A DNA stretch of 64,000 bases from Pseudomonas guangdongensis (GCF_900105885.1 NZ_LT629780.1:1798001-1862000), one strand, 5' to 3'. Positions 1 to 9,947 are shown, counted from the first letter of the stretch. A program made the numbers and translations. The notes: generated from the sequence alone by a model not told the origin.

Positions 1-694
1 CGACATCTGCACCCGCCGCTGCCCGTTCTGCGACGTCGGCCACGGCCGGCCCAACGCGCTGGATCCGGACGAGCCGAAGAACCTCGCCCTGGCCATCGCC
101 GACCTGCGCCTAAAGTACGTGGTGATCACCTCGGTGGACCGCGACGACCTGCGCGACGGCGGTGCCCAGCACTTCGCCGACTGCCTGCGCGAGATCCGCG
201 CGCTGTCGCCCAGCGTGCAGCTGGAGACCCTGGTGCCGGACTACCGCGGGCGCATGGAGATCGCCCTGGACATCACCGCGACCGAGCCGCCGGACGTGTT
301 CAACCACAACCTGGAAACCGTGCCGCGGCTGTATCGCTCCTCGCGCCCCGGCTCGGACTTCGAGTGGTCGCTGGACCTGCTGCAGGAGTTCAAGAAGCGC
401 GTCCCCGGCGTACCGACCAAGTCCGGGCTGATGCTCGGCCTCGGCGAGACCGACGAGGAAGTCATCGAGGTGATGCAGCGCATGCGCGAGCACGACATCG
501 ACATGCTGACCCTCGGCCAGTACCTGCAGCCCTCGCGCAACCACCTGCCGGTGCAGCGCTTCGTGCATCCGGACACCTTCGCCTGGTTCGCCGAGCAGGG
601 CGAGGCGATGGGCTTCAAGAACGTCGCCTCCGGGCCGCTGGTGCGCTCCTCCTATCACGCCGACCAGCAGGCGCACGGCGGCAAGATCGGTTGA
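1..694 (+). CDS. lipA: Lipoyl synthase LipA (5' truncated by window edge)
   Basis: Radical-SAM enzyme that inserts two sulfur atoms into octanoyl groups on lipoyl domains. The window opens inside the gene, so roughly the first third is missing. The in-frame reading starts at base 2 with the radical-SAM cluster motif CTRRCPFC (CX3CX2C), followed by DVGHGRP. The C-terminus carries RSSYHAD, the serine motif that ligates the auxiliary FeS cluster in LipA. The frame is open through to TGA at 692-694. Internal GTG/ATG codons such as the one at 119 are not starts, because homology clearly extends upstream of them. A strong intrinsic terminator follows 36 bp after the stop. Confidence 0.97.
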   Translation, partial: DICTRRCPFCDVGHGRPNALDPDEPKNLALAIADLRLKYVVITSVDRDDLRDGGAQHFADCLREIRALSPSVQLETLVPDYRGRMEIALDITATEPPDVFNHNLETVPRLYRSSRPGSDFEWSLDLLQEFKKRVPGVPTKSGLMLGLGETDEEVIEVMQRMREHDIDMLTLGQYLQPSRNHLPVQRFVHPDTFAWFAEQGEAMGFKNVASGPLVRSSYHADQQAHGGKIG

Positions 695-730
695 GTGCGC
701 GCCGGGGCGCTGCCCCGGCTGGCGAGCGAA

Positions 731-764
731 AAACAGCCCGAGCTGCGTGCGGCTCGGGCTGTTT
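731..764 (+). terminator. Intrinsic terminator after lipA
   Basis: A 13-bp perfect stem (AAACAGCCCGAGC at 731-743 pairing with 752-764) encloses an 8-nt loop and ends in a short T run. It lies 36 bp after the lipA stop. The A-rich left arm suggests it could also act on the other strand. Confidence 0.85.
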
Positions 765-926
765 CGTCGTGCCCGGACGGTTGTTGCCGGCGCCGCGAGG
801 GTGTCTGCCGGTGCCCCTGCGGTATGTGCTAAGTTGTTGAAAAATCAACAGAAATTTTCTGGTCAAAAAACGTCCAGTTTGTCTGCAGGCCCCGTGGGGC
901 GTGGCGTCGGCGGCTCTGCCCGACTG

Positions 927-961
927 TTGTCCACTCAGTTATCCACAGTAATTGTGGATTG
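927..961. promoter_or_regulatory. DnaA-box dyad in the lipA-rmuC gap
   Basis: TTATCCACA at 939-947 is a perfect match to the DnaA 9-mer consensus. It overlaps a dyad, ATCCACA (941-947), 5 bp, TGTGGAT (953-959), so a second, degenerate box faces it. TTGTCCACT at 927-935 is a further two-mismatch match. The rest of the 352-bp gap (695-1046) holds the lipA terminator and an AT-rich patch at 838-885 with a small TGTTGA/TCAACA hairpin (835-850). That patch may contain the rmuC promoter, but I cannot pick a convincing -35/-10 pair. Confidence 0.5.
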
Positions 962-1046
962 AACGCGCCAGCCTGCGCGGCAGAGGGCTGCCGGCGAACT
1001 CCGCCGTCTGCCGGCGGCGTCCTTTCCCCATCGATGGAGGGTTTCC

Positions 1047-2525
1047 ATGCCCATGCAAGCGACCGATCTGCTGCTGGGTGGCCTGGCGGTCGGCCTGCCG
1101 GCCCTGGTGCTGCTGTACCTGCTGGCGCAGCGCGGCAGCCGTGGCGCGGCGCAGCTCGCCCTGCTCGCGGAGCGCCTGGCCACCAGTGAGCAGGCCCGCC
1201 AGCAGCTGCAGGCGCCCCTGCAGCAGGCCCAGGGCGAGGTACAGCGCCAGCAGCGCCTGCTGGCCGAGCTGCAGGCCGACAACGCGGCGCTGCGCCGCGA
1301 GGTGCAGCTGCTCGGCGCCGAGCGTCAGGAGGCGGCGCGCGCGGCGCTGCGCCATGCCGAGGAACGTCGCGAGCTGGAGGGCGAGCTGCGCGAGCTGGAA
1401 GGCGAGCGCGCCGCCCTGCAGGCCGCCCTGCGCGAACAGCAGCAGGGCCACCGTCAGCGCCTGGAGGACATGCAGGCGGCCCGCGACGAGCTGCGCGCGC
1501 AGTTCGCCGAGCTGGCCGGACGGATCTTCGAGGAGCGCGAGCAGCGTTTCGCCGAGAACAGCCAGCAGCGCCTCGGCCAGTTGCTCGACCCGCTGCGCGA
1601 GCGCATCCACAGCTTCGAGCAGCGCGTCGAGCAGAGCTACCAGCAGGAGGCCCGCGAGCGCTTCTCGCTGGGCAAGGAGCTGGAGCGCCTGCAGCAGCTC
1701 AACCAGCGCCTCGGCGAGGAGGCGCACAACCTCAGCCGCGCGCTGCAGGGGCAGAAGACCCAGGGCAACTGGGGCGAGCTGGTGCTGGAACGGGTGCTCG
1801 AACACGCCGGCCTGCAGAAGGGCCGCGAGTACGACACCCAGGTCAGCCTGCGCGGCGCCGGCGGCGAGCGCTTCCAGCCCGACGTGCTGATCCGCCTGCC
1901 CGGCGAGCGCCAGGTGGTGGTGGATGCCAAGGTCAGCCTGAGCGCCTGGCAGCAGCATGTCGCCGCCGAGGACGAGGCGACCCGCAGCCAGGCGCTGCGC
2001 CTGCATGTGCAGTCGCTGCGCAACCACCTCAAGGGGCTGTCCGGCAAGGACTACCAGCGCCTCGACGGCCTCAACAGCCTCGACTTCGTGCTGCTCTTCG
2101 TGCCGCTGGAGGGCGCCTTCGCCGCCGCCCTGCAGGCCGAGCCGGCGCTGTTCGAGGAGTCCTTCGGGCAGAACATCGTCATCGTCAGCCCCACCACCCT
2201 GCTGGCCACCCTGCGGCTGATCGACAGTCTGTGGCGCCAGGAGCGGCAGAACCTCAACGCCCGCGAGATCGCCGAGCGCGCCGGCTTCCTGTACGACAAG
2301 TTCGTGCTGTTCGTGCAGGACCTCGACGAGATCGCCAGCCGCCTGCAGCAGCTCGACAAGGCCTGCGCCGCGGCGCGCAACAAGCTCTGCGAGGGCCGCG
2401 GCAACCTGTTGGCGCGCAGCGAGCAGTTGCGCCAGCTCGGCGCGCGGACCAGCAAGAGCCTGCCGGCCGACTGGCTGGCGCGCGCCGACGCGGCGCCGCT
2501 GGCCGCCGAGGATGATGGCGTCTGA
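1047..2525 (+). CDS. rmuC: DNA recombination protein RmuC
   Basis: 492 aa. An N-terminal membrane anchor (about residues 7-27) is followed by a long, Ala/Gln/Glu-rich coiled coil to about residue 190 and then the RmuC domain. The domain shows the family stretch QKTQGNWGE near residue 235 and a restriction-like core with PDVLIRLP ... VVVDAKV near residue 290 (D-x-K type). RmuC proteins limit recombination at short inverted repeats in E. coli, and a nuclease role is inferred from the fold. The start is set by GGAGG at 1036-1040, seven bases before the ATG. It stands alone, converging on the EAL-protein gene at 2709. Confidence 0.93.
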   Translation: MPMQATDLLLGGLAVGLPALVLLYLLAQRGSRGAAQLALLAERLATSEQARQQLQAPLQQAQGEVQRQQRLLAELQADNAALRREVQLLGAERQEAARAALRHAEERRELEGELRELEGERAALQAALREQQQGHRQRLEDMQAARDELRAQFAELAGRIFEEREQRFAENSQQRLGQLLDPLRERIHSFEQRVEQSYQQEARERFSLGKELERLQQLNQRLGEEAHNLSRALQGQKTQGNWGELVLERVLEHAGLQKGREYDTQVSLRGAGGERFQPDVLIRLPGERQVVVDAKVSLSAWQQHVAAEDEATRSQALRLHVQSLRNHLKGLSGKDYQRLDGLNSLDFVLLFVPLEGAFAAALQAEPALFEESFGQNIVIVSPTTLLATLRLIDSLWRQERQNLNAREIAERAGFLYDKFVLFVQDLDEIASRLQQLDKACAAARNKLCEGRGNLLARSEQLRQLGARTSKSLPADWLARADAAPLAAEDDGV

Positions 2526-2653
2526 GCAGGAGGGGCGTCGATCTCGCGGCGTTTGCTTGCCGATCTTTCTGGGCGGGAAAGCCTTTGCCGGTTTCCCAAG
2601 CGTCCCGTCTGCTGTCAACGCATGGCCGTCGCGCCCCGCGTGCGTGACGCGGG

Positions 2654-2678
2654 ACTGTTGTGGTTGCGCAACAACAGT
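2654..2678. terminator. Weak hairpin between convergent rmuC and EAL gene
   Basis: ACTGTTG (2654-2660) pairs with CAACAGT (2672-2678), with an inner TTGCGCAA self-complementary loop. It sits between two convergent genes and may end transcription on either strand. There is no T tract, so the call is weak. Confidence 0.35.
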
Positions 2679-2708
2679 AGTCGCGAGCGCCTCGACGCTG
2701 GGTGACGC

Positions 2709-4814
2709 TCAGAGCGCCGGCGCCAGTTGCGCCGCCACGCCGGCCTCGGTCGTCTGTCCCTGGTGGGCCAGGTAGAAGCGCGCCAGCTCGTCCGCGCGCA
2801 TCGGCTTGCCGAACAGGTAGCCCTGGATCTGGGTGACGCCGATGGCGTCCAGGTAGTCCTGCTGGCGCTGGGTCTCGACGCCCTCGGCGACCGTGGCCAG
2901 GCCCATGCTCTGCGCCATGACGGTGACCGCGCGGACGATGGCGCGGTCGCTGGGCGAGGCGACGATGTCCTTGACGAAGGCGCGGTCGATCTTGATGGTG
3001 TCCAGCGGGAAGCGCAGCAGGTACTCCAGCGACGAGTAGCCGATGCCGAAGTCGTCGATGGCGATCTGGAAGCCCTGGGCGCGCCAGCTGCGCAGCTGTT
3101 CGATGGTGCCCTGGGGGTCCTGCATGGCCACGCTCTCGGTGATCTCCAGCTTGATGTGCCGCGGCTGCACCCCGGCGTCGCGCACCGCAGCGGCGAGGAT
3201 CTCCGACAGCCGGCTGTCCTGGAACTGGCGCGGCGACAGGTTGATGCTCATCTGCAGGAAGATCCCGGCATCCTGCCAGGCGCGCAGCTGGCGGCAGGCG
3301 CTGCGCAGGATCCACTCGCCGAGGGCGTTGATCAGCCCCAGTTCCTCCATGATCGGGATGAAGCGCGGCGGCGGCACCAGGCCGATTTCCGGGTGTTCCC
3401 AGCGGATCAGCGCCTCGACGCCGACGATGCGGTTGTCGCTGAGCTGCATCTGCGGCTGGTAGACCAGATGGAACTGGCGGAAGTCTTCCTCCAGGGCGGC
3501 GCGCAGGGCGAACTCCAGCTTCAGTTCGGTCACCGTGTCGCTGCTGGCCGGGCGGGCGACGCTCAGCGGCATGCCCTGCAGGCGGGCGAGCTGGCGGGCG
3601 TCCTGGGCGGCCTGGATCATTTCCTCGGCGTTGCCGGCATGCTGCGGGAACAGTGCGATGCCGGCGGTCAGCGAGGCGAACAGCGACTCGCCGTCGAGGC
3701 TGATCGGCTGGCTGGCCCGCGCCAGTGCCGCGTCGGTCTTGGCGCGCACGCGTTCCAGGTCGTTGTGCGGCACCAGCAGGGCGAACTCGTCGCCGTCCAG
3801 GCGGGCGACATGGATCTCGCCGGGCAGCCCCTGCTGCAGGGCGTGGGCGACGCGGGCCAGGACCAGGTCGCCGGCCTTCATGCCCAGCGCGTCGTTGATC
3901 CGTCCCAGACGGTTGATGTCGAGCAGCACCATGGCTACCCCCTGGCCCTCGTGGCGGGCGCGCTCGATGGCGGCTTCCAGCTGGCGCAGGAACAGCTTGC
4001 GGTTGGGCAGGCCGGTGAGGCTGTCGTGCAGGGCCAGGTGCTGGACCATCTGCTCGGTTTCGCGGACCTGGGTGACGTCCTGCCAGGCGCCCTCGAACAG
4101 CTGGACCGCGCCGGGCGTCGGGTTGGGCTCGGCGACCAGGTGCAGCACGCGCATGCCGCCTTCGGCCTGCGGCAGGCGCACTTCCAGGTCGAGCCGGCTC
4201 AGCGCGGTGCGCATCACCTCCATGGCCTGGGCGAGCCGCGCGCGATCGTCGGGATGCACATGGGCGAGCAGGCCGGCGAGCTGCCCGACCTGCTCGGGGC
4301 GCAGCCCGGTCAGCTCGGGCAGGTCCGCCGACCACTCCAGGCGGTCGCTGTCGGCGTGCCAGGCCCAGAAGCCGAGGCGGGCGATCTTCTGCGCATGGCT
4401 CTGGCGCAGGCGGGTGCGCTGCAGCTCCAGACTGGTGCGCCGGGCGCGCAGGGCGTAGCGCAGCCGCGCGGCGAGCAGCGGCCAGTTGATCGGCTTGGTG
4501 ATGAAATCGGTGGCCCCGGACTCGAAGGCCCGTTCCACGTCGGCGGTGGCGTCGGCGGCGGTGAGCATGATCACCGGGGTGCCCGGCACGCTCTCGGCCT
4601 CGCGCATCGCCAGGCAGGCGGCGAAGCCGTCGAGGCGCGGCATCATCACGTCCATCAGCACCAGGTCGGGGCGTTCGCGGCGGAATACCTCCAGGCCCTC
4701 CTGGCCGTCGGCGGCTTCCAGCAGGCGATAGCCCTGCTTGCCGAGGATCGAGGTGATCAGCATCCGGGTGGACAGGTCGTCTTCGACGACGAGGATCGAT
4801 TGCGTGGTCTGCAT
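2709..4814 (-). CDS. Response regulator REC-PAS-GGDEF(degenerate)-EAL, c-di-GMP phosphodiesterase
   Basis: 701 aa, MQTTQSILVVEDD start. Receiver at about 5-120 with phospho-acceptor Asp55 (LVLMDVMMP). PAS-like segment at about 140-250. GGDEF-family domain at about 265-425 in which the active loop reads LDGDEF instead of GGDEF. EAL domain at about 440-690. The EAL catalytic set is visible: EALIRW, the Asn of INLSPRQF, LEITES, IDDFGIGYSS, the Lys of IKIDRAF, AEGVET and the Gln of QGYLFGKP. I infer an active phosphodiesterase with a non-catalytic or GTP-sensing GGDEF domain. It lies 28 bp downstream of the MHYT hybrid kinase gene on the same strand, so the two are a likely cognate pair. Confidence 0.88.
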   Translation of the reverse strand: MQTTQSILVVEDDLSTRMLITSILGKQGYRLLEAADGQEGLEVFRRERPDLVLMDVMMPRLDGFAACLAMREAESVPGTPVIMLTAADATADVERAFESGATDFITKPINWPLLAARLRYALRARRTSLELQRTRLRQSHAQKIARLGFWAWHADSDRLEWSADLPELTGLRPEQVGQLAGLLAHVHPDDRARLAQAMEVMRTALSRLDLEVRLPQAEGGMRVLHLVAEPNPTPGAVQLFEGAWQDVTQVRETEQMVQHLALHDSLTGLPNRKLFLRQLEAAIERARHEGQGVAMVLLDINRLGRINDALGMKAGDLVLARVAHALQQGLPGEIHVARLDGDEFALLVPHNDLERVRAKTDAALARASQPISLDGESLFASLTAGIALFPQHAGNAEEMIQAAQDARQLARLQGMPLSVARPASSDTVTELKLEFALRAALEEDFRQFHLVYQPQMQLSDNRIVGVEALIRWEHPEIGLVPPPRFIPIMEELGLINALGEWILRSACRQLRAWQDAGIFLQMSINLSPRQFQDSRLSEILAAAVRDAGVQPRHIKLEITESVAMQDPQGTIEQLRSWRAQGFQIAIDDFGIGYSSLEYLLRFPLDTIKIDRAFVKDIVASPSDRAIVRAVTVMAQSMGLATVAEGVETQRQQDYLDAIGVTQIQGYLFGKPMRADELARFYLAHQGQTTEAGVAAQLAPAL

Positions 4815-4842
4815 GGTCGTGATGCCGTTCCTTGCCGGGCCG

Positions 4843-7800
4843 TCAGAGGACGTCCTGTTGCGGGGTGCGTGCGGCGCCGGGCGCCGGGTCGGGGTAGCGT
4901 TGCCGCAGGCTGCGCGCGCTGGCTTCGGCCAGTTGCGCCAGCTGCGCGGCGCTGTCGTGCGCGGGCGCCCGGTCGCCGGCCGCGCGTTGTTCGAGGTCGC
5001 GCGCCAGCGCCGCCAGGGCCAGCGCGCCGAGGTTGCCGGCGCTGCCCTTGAGGCGGTGCGCCTGCCTGCGGATTTCGTCATGGTCACCCTCGGCGAGGGC
5101 GCTTTGCAAGCCCGCGATCTGCCCCGGCAGGTTGCTGCAGAAGAAGCCGATCAGGGTCTGCAGATCGCTGCCCAGGGCTTCCTCCAGCCCGGCGAGCACG
5201 CCCTCGTCGAGCAGCGGCGGCTCGGTGGCGGGCGGCGGCGCGCTGCGGCCGAGCAGGGCCAGCATGCTGTCGAGCAGCTGGCGCGCGTTGTAGGGCTTGC
5301 TGAGTATCTCGTCCATGCCGGCCTGCCGGCATTCGTCGACCGCCGGCGTGCCGGCGTGGGCGGTGAGGGCCAGCACCGGCGTGCGCGGCTGGCCGCGCTC
5401 GCGCTCCAGGCGACGGATCTCGCGGGTCGCGGTGGGGCCGTCCATCACCGGCATCTGGCAGTCCATGAGGATGATGTCGAAGCGCGCTCCGGCCTCGATC
5501 AGCGCCACCGCCTCGGCGCCGTTCCCGGCCTCGCTGAGCTGCACCGCGTGCTTGGCCAGCAGGCGCTGGGCGAGCATGCGGTTGACCGGGTGATCCTCGA
5601 CCAGCAGCACGCGGCACCCGCGCAGGCCGGGCTCGGCGCTGCCGGCCGTCTCGCGGGCCGCGGCCGGGACGCGCCGCTGCAGCGCGCCGAGCAGGGCGTA
5701 GGCCAGCGCATCGGGGCCGGCCGGTTTGCTCAGGTGCTGGTCGAGCACCCGCGATTCGCGGGCCTCGACCTCCAGCTGGTCGCTGGCCGAGGAGAGCATC
5801 ACCAGATGCAGGTGCGGATGCCGCTCGCGCAGCTGGCGCGCCAGCTCCAGGCCGTCCAGTTCGGGCATCATGCGGTCGAGCACCGCCAGCTGCACGCTCC
5901 CGGCGTTCCGTGGCTCCTGCATCCAGGCCAGGGCGTCGAGCGGGTTGCAGAAGCCGTAGGGCCGCATGCCCCAGGCGACGGCGTGGCGCTCGACGATCAG
6001 CCGGTTGGCCAGCACGTCGTCGACGATCAGCAGGCCGCGTCCGGCCAGCAGCTCGGCGGCCCGCTCGCTGGCGCTGCGCTCGCCCCGGGGATTGTCCTGC
6101 AGCGGCAGCTGCAGCTCGAAGAAGAAGCGGCTGCCGCGGCCGGGCGTCGATTCCAGGCCAATCTCGCCGCCCATCAGCTCCACCAGCCGGCGGCTGAGAG
6201 ACAGGCCCAGGCCGGTGCCGCCGTACTTGCGGGTGGTCGACTCGTCGGCCTGGCGGAAGGCGTCGAAAATGAACGGCTGCACTTCCGGGGCGATGCCGAT
6301 GCCGGTGTCGCGCACCGCGAAGCACAGCGCCCCCGGCGTGCGGGTCGAGCGGGCGACGCACAGGGCGACTTCGCCGCGTTCGGTGAACTTGACCGCGTTG
6401 CTCAGCAGGTTGAGCAGCACCTGGCGCAGGCGCAGCGGATCGCCGAGCACCTGGCGCGGCAGCCCCGGTTCGACCTCGATGATCAGTTCGAGCTGCTTCT
6501 GGTGGGCGCGGGCGGCCAGCAGCTTGGCGGTGTGCTCGACGACCTCGCTGAGGTCGAAGGCGACGTGCTCCAGCTCCAGGTGCCCGGCGTCGACCTTGGA
6601 CACGTCGAGGATGTCGTTGAGCAGGGCCAGGAGCATCTCGCCGGAGCGTTGGGCGATTTCCAGGTATTCGCGCTGCTCGGGGTCGAGCGCGGTTTCCAGG
6701 GCCAGGTCGAGCATGCCGATCACCCCGTTCATCGGCGTGCGGATCTCGTGGCTCATGTTGGCGAGGAACAGGCTGCGCGCCTTGGAGGCCTGCTCGGCGT
6801 GGTCGCGGGCGCGGCGCAGGTCCTGCTCCAGGGCGTGGCGCGCGCTGATGTCGAAGATCATCCCGTCAAGCAGCCGCTCCTCGCGTCCGTCCTCGACGGT
6901 CTCGGTGACGAGGTGGCCGAGCGACCAGACCTGCAGCAGCCGGCCGTCCCGGCAGCGCAGGCGGTATTCGGCCGAATAGCTGCCGCCCTCGGTGCCGGCG
7001 CGCCGGCGCGCTTCGGCCAGGTGCGGCAGGTCTTCGGCCGGGATCAGCGCGCGCAGGCCGCCGTTGTCCTGCAGTTCGGCGGCGCTCCAGCCGGTGAGCG
7101 CCTCGATGCCGTCGCTGAGGAACAGCAGGCTCCAGTCCTCGTCCAGCCGGCAGCGGAAGACGATGCCCGGCAGGTTGTCGATCAGCGACTGCATGAAGCG
7201 CTCCTGGCTGCGCAGGGTTCGGCGCATCCGCTCGCGGTAGTGCAGGAAGGTGTTGCTGAGCAGCACGGCGACGATCAGCAGCAGGGTGCCCAGCAGCACG
7301 GCGTTGGCGATCGGCCCGCTCTGCAGCGCCGGCAGCGGGGTGTCCGAATCGGCCGTGCCGAGAAAGCGCGCCGCCGCCATGCCGGCGTAGTGCATGGCGG
7401 CGATCGCCGAGCCCATCACCGCGCCGCCCAGCAGCAGGCCTGTCAGCGGCCGCAGGCGCGCGTTGTGCTCCAGGCCGAAGCGCACCCACAGCGCCAGCAT
7501 GGCCAGGCCGATGGCGAGGAGGATCGACAGGGCGAACCACCAGGGGTCGTAGCGCAGCAGCGGCGCCATCCGCATGGCGGCCATGCCGCTGTAGTGCATG
7601 GCGCCGATCCCGGCGCCGACCAGCACGCCGCCGAGCACCAGCTGGCGGCCGCGCAGCTGCGGGCGGGTGAGCAGCGACAGGGCGACCCAGGAGGCGGCCA
7701 GGGCCGGCAGCACCGAGAGCAGGGTGGTCAGCGGGTCGTAGCTGACCGGGCTGCACAGGCGGAACGCCAGCATGCCGAGAAAGTGCATCGCCCAGATGCC

Positions 7801-8007
7801 GCCGCCCAGCGCCAGGGTGCCGGAGAGCAGCGCCACCTGGCGCAGCAGCGGCGTGCTGCTGGTGCGGGCGATCCCGGCCACCTGCAGGCCCATGGTCGCG
7901 GCGCCCACCGAGAGCAGGATCGACAGCGCGACCAGCCAGGGGTCGAAGGTGCCGTACAGGTACAGGCTGGGGTCGGCGGGGTCGAGCAGGAAAACGAGTT
8001 CGAGCAT
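4843..8007 (-). CDS. MHYT-PAS hybrid sensor histidine kinase with two receivers and HPt
   Basis: 1054 aa. The N-terminus is a membrane MHYT sensor with three repeats, WAMHFLGM (about residue 72), GAMHYSGM (136) and AAMHYAGM (202); the family is thought to bind copper and sense a gas such as O2 or NO. Then PAS (264-392), HisKA with MSHEIRT (His about 419), HATPase (N box about 536, GTGLGLSL about 600), REC1 (LAVLDRMMP), REC2 (ILMDCQMP) and HPt (AHRLKGSAGN, about 983). This is a complete internal His-Asp-His relay whose likely output is the adjacent REC-GGDEF-EAL protein. I chose the start that fits MHYT proteins; an ATG at 8019 is an alternative and neither has a clear ribosome site. From HisKA onward it is a near copy of the kinase at 10574-13972. 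Confidence 0.9.
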   Translation of the reverse strand: MLELVFLLDPADPSLYLYGTFDPWLVALSILLSVGAATMGLQVAGIARTSSTPLLRQVALLSGTLALGGGIWAMHFLGMLAFRLCSPVSYDPLTTLLSVLPALAASWVALSLLTRPQLRGRQLVLGGVLVGAGIGAMHYSGMAAMRMAPLLRYDPWWFALSILLAIGLAMLALWVRFGLEHNARLRPLTGLLLGGAVMGSAIAAMHYAGMAAARFLGTADSDTPLPALQSGPIANAVLLGTLLLIVAVLLSNTFLHYRERMRRTLRSQERFMQSLIDNLPGIVFRCRLDEDWSLLFLSDGIEALTGWSAAELQDNGGLRALIPAEDLPHLAEARRRAGTEGGSYSAEYRLRCRDGRLLQVWSLGHLVTETVEDGREERLLDGMIFDISARHALEQDLRRARDHAEQASKARSLFLANMSHEIRTPMNGVIGMLDLALETALDPEQREYLEIAQRSGEMLLALLNDILDVSKVDAGHLELEHVAFDLSEVVEHTAKLLAARAHQKQLELIIEVEPGLPRQVLGDPLRLRQVLLNLLSNAVKFTERGEVALCVARSTRTPGALCFAVRDTGIGIAPEVQPFIFDAFRQADESTTRKYGGTGLGLSLSRRLVELMGGEIGLESTPGRGSRFFFELQLPLQDNPRGERSASERAAELLAGRGLLIVDDVLANRLIVERHAVAWGMRPYGFCNPLDALAWMQEPRNAGSVQLAVLDRMMPELDGLELARQLRERHPHLHLVMLSSASDQLEVEARESRVLDQHLSKPAGPDALAYALLGALQRRVPAAARETAGSAEPGLRGCRVLLVEDHPVNRMLAQRLLAKHAVQLSEAGNGAEAVALIEAGARFDIILMDCQMPVMDGPTATREIRRLERERGQPRTPVLALTAHAGTPAVDECRQAGMDEILSKPYNARQLLDSMLALLGRSAPPPATEPPLLDEGVLAGLEEALGSDLQTLIGFFCSNLPGQIAGLQSALAEGDHDEIRRQAHRLKGSAGNLGALALAALARDLEQRAAGDRAPAHDSAAQLAQLAEASARSLRQRYPDPAPGAARTPQQDVL

Positions 8008-8234
8008 GGCAGGGCGCATCGCCGGCAGGATGGGAGAAGCCGTGCGGGACGGGCGCGGGGCGCATCCTTCGGGCGGGTGACGACTGGCGGCAGGACGTGC
8101 ACAGGCGAGCCGCCGGGCGTCGTTGGACGGGCGCCCGGCACCTGCCGCAGCTCCCGTTACCGTCATTGACCGCCGCCGGCCGGCGTCCCGTCTTGATGGG
8201 CGTCAACGCCCTCGCGGGCCGCCGGCCACGCGGC
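8008..8234. other. Gap upstream of the MHYT kinase gene
   Basis: 227 bp between the stop of the broken receptor gene and the kinase start. It should hold the kinase promoter. I see only short GC-rich dyads, such as GGGCG-TCAA-CGCCC at 8198-8211, and no gene. Confidence 0.4.
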
Positions 8235-9934
8235 TCAGAAGGCTTCCCAGCTGTCCTCGGCGACCGGCGTTTTCGGCCGGCGCGGACGTGCCACCGTCGC
8301 GTTGGGCTGGCGGGCAGCCAGGCGTGGCGGGCGCGGCGTGCCGCTACCGGCCGGCAGGCGGCTGGCGGTCTGGAAGATCGAGATCGCCTGGGCCAGCTCG
8401 CCCACCTGCGCCTGCAGGCTGGTGGAGACCTGCTGGGCGTGGCTGACCATGCCGGCGTTCTTCTGCGTCACGCTGTCGAGCTGGGCGATGGCCTGGCTGA
8501 TCTGGGCGATGCCCGAACTCTGCTCCGAGGAGGCGCAGGAAATCTCGCCCATGATGTCGCTGACCTTGACCACCGACTCGATCACTTCGTCGATGGACGA
8601 CTCGGCGACCTTGACCAGGGCGACGCCTTCGCCGATCTCGCTGGTCGAGTGGTCGATGAGCTGGCGGATGTCCTGCGCCGCCGCCGCCGAGCGGCCGGCC
8701 AGCTGGCGCACCTCGGTGGCCACCACGGCAAAGCCGCGCCCGTGCTCGCCGGCGCGGGCCGCCTCGATGGAGGCGTTCAGGGCGAGGATGTTGGTCTGGA
8801 AGGCGATCGAGTCGATCAGCCCGATGATCTCGCCCATCTGCTGCGAGGCCTCGGAGATCGCCGACATCTTGCGCACCACCTGGTGCATCACCTCGCCGCT
8901 GTCCTTGACCAGGCGCGAGGCGTGCTCGGACAGCTGGTTGGCGTGCTGGGCGTTGCTGGAGTTCTGTTCGACCGTGGTGGTGATCTGCTCCATGCTGCTG
9001 GCGGTCTGCTGCAGCGAGGCGGCCTGGTCCTCGGTGCGCGCGGCCAGGGCCTGGTTGCCGCTGGCGATGTCGTGGCTGGCCGACGACACGCTGTGGATGC
9101 TGCGGTTCACGTCGAGGGCGATGCTCGACAGGCTCTTGCGCATGGTGTCCATCATGGCCGCCAGCTGGCCGATTTCGCTGCGGCCGAAGTCGGGGATCTG
9201 CGCGCTCAGGTTGCCGGCGGCGATCTGCGAGTTGAACTGCATCGCCGCGGCGATCGGCGCCTTGATCGAGCGCAGGGTGCGGTAGCCGAGATAGGCGAGC
9301 ACCGCGGACAGGCCGCCGAGAGCGGCCAGCGAGTAGCCGTTCAGCGCCGCCCAGGCCGAGGCGCCAGCGGCTTGGGCGCCGACCGCGAAGCCGGCGGCGG
9401 TGAAGAGGATCGCCGTGGCCGACATGGCCGGCAGGCGGAACTGCATCGACGAGGGGTTGAGCCGGGCGAGCCAGCCGCGCAGGCCCCGGCGGCACAGCAC
9501 GCCGTCCTTGAGGGCGAAGGCACTGCGCCGGCCGGGGCGATGTCGCCATAGACCTCACGGGCCAGCGCCACGGCTTGGGCATCGGCCTTGATGCGCACCG
9601 AGGCGTAGCCGACCAGGCTGTTGCCTTCGAAGTAGGGGGTGACGTGGGCCAGCACCCAGTAGTAGTCGCCGTTCTTGCGCCGGTTCATCACCAGCCCGTT
9701 CCACTCGCGCCCGGCTTCGAGGGTCTGCCACAGGTTGGCGAACGCCTCGCGGGGCATGTCCGGGTGGCGGACGATGTTGTGGTCCGCGCCCTTGAGCTCA
9801 TCCCAGGAGAAGCCGCTCACCTCGATGAACGCCGGATTGGCGTAGGTGATCTTGCCCGTCAGGTCGGTGCGCGAAATCAGGAAGTCATCACTGTTGAGTG
9901 AATATTCACGGGAGCCAAGATTTCCGGACAACAT
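8235..9934 (-). pseudogene. Aer-like PAS chemoreceptor interrupted by a 1-base frameshift
   Basis: The N-terminal part (ATG at 9934, SD AAGGA 8 bases upstream) encodes an Aer-type PAS domain with RTDLTGKITYANPAF, VRHPDMP and NRRKNGDYYWV. Near 9534-9537 (a GGGG run on the plus strand) the frame is lost: the PAS frame runs on to a stop at 9341, while the membrane and signalling part continues in another frame to 8235. Adding one base restores a 566-aa protein reading ...[16 protein letters not shown]... The second part has a hydrophobic pair, an MCP signalling hairpin ([19 protein letters not shown]) and a C-terminal SWEAF pentapeptide. The paralogue at 19577-21397 is intact. It could be a true mutation, a slippage-prone site or a sequencing error in a C/G run. 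Confidence 0.85.
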
Positions 9935-9947
9935 GATTTATTTCCTT

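Noticed and set aside
119..694. Start of lipA at the GTG at 119.
   Set aside because: The in-frame sequence before it contains the radical-SAM CX3CX2C motif, so the gene begins outside the window.
939..959. Chromosomal replication origin at the DnaA boxes.
   Set aside because: Only one perfect box plus degenerate ones, with no dnaA, dnaN, gidA or rpmH nearby.
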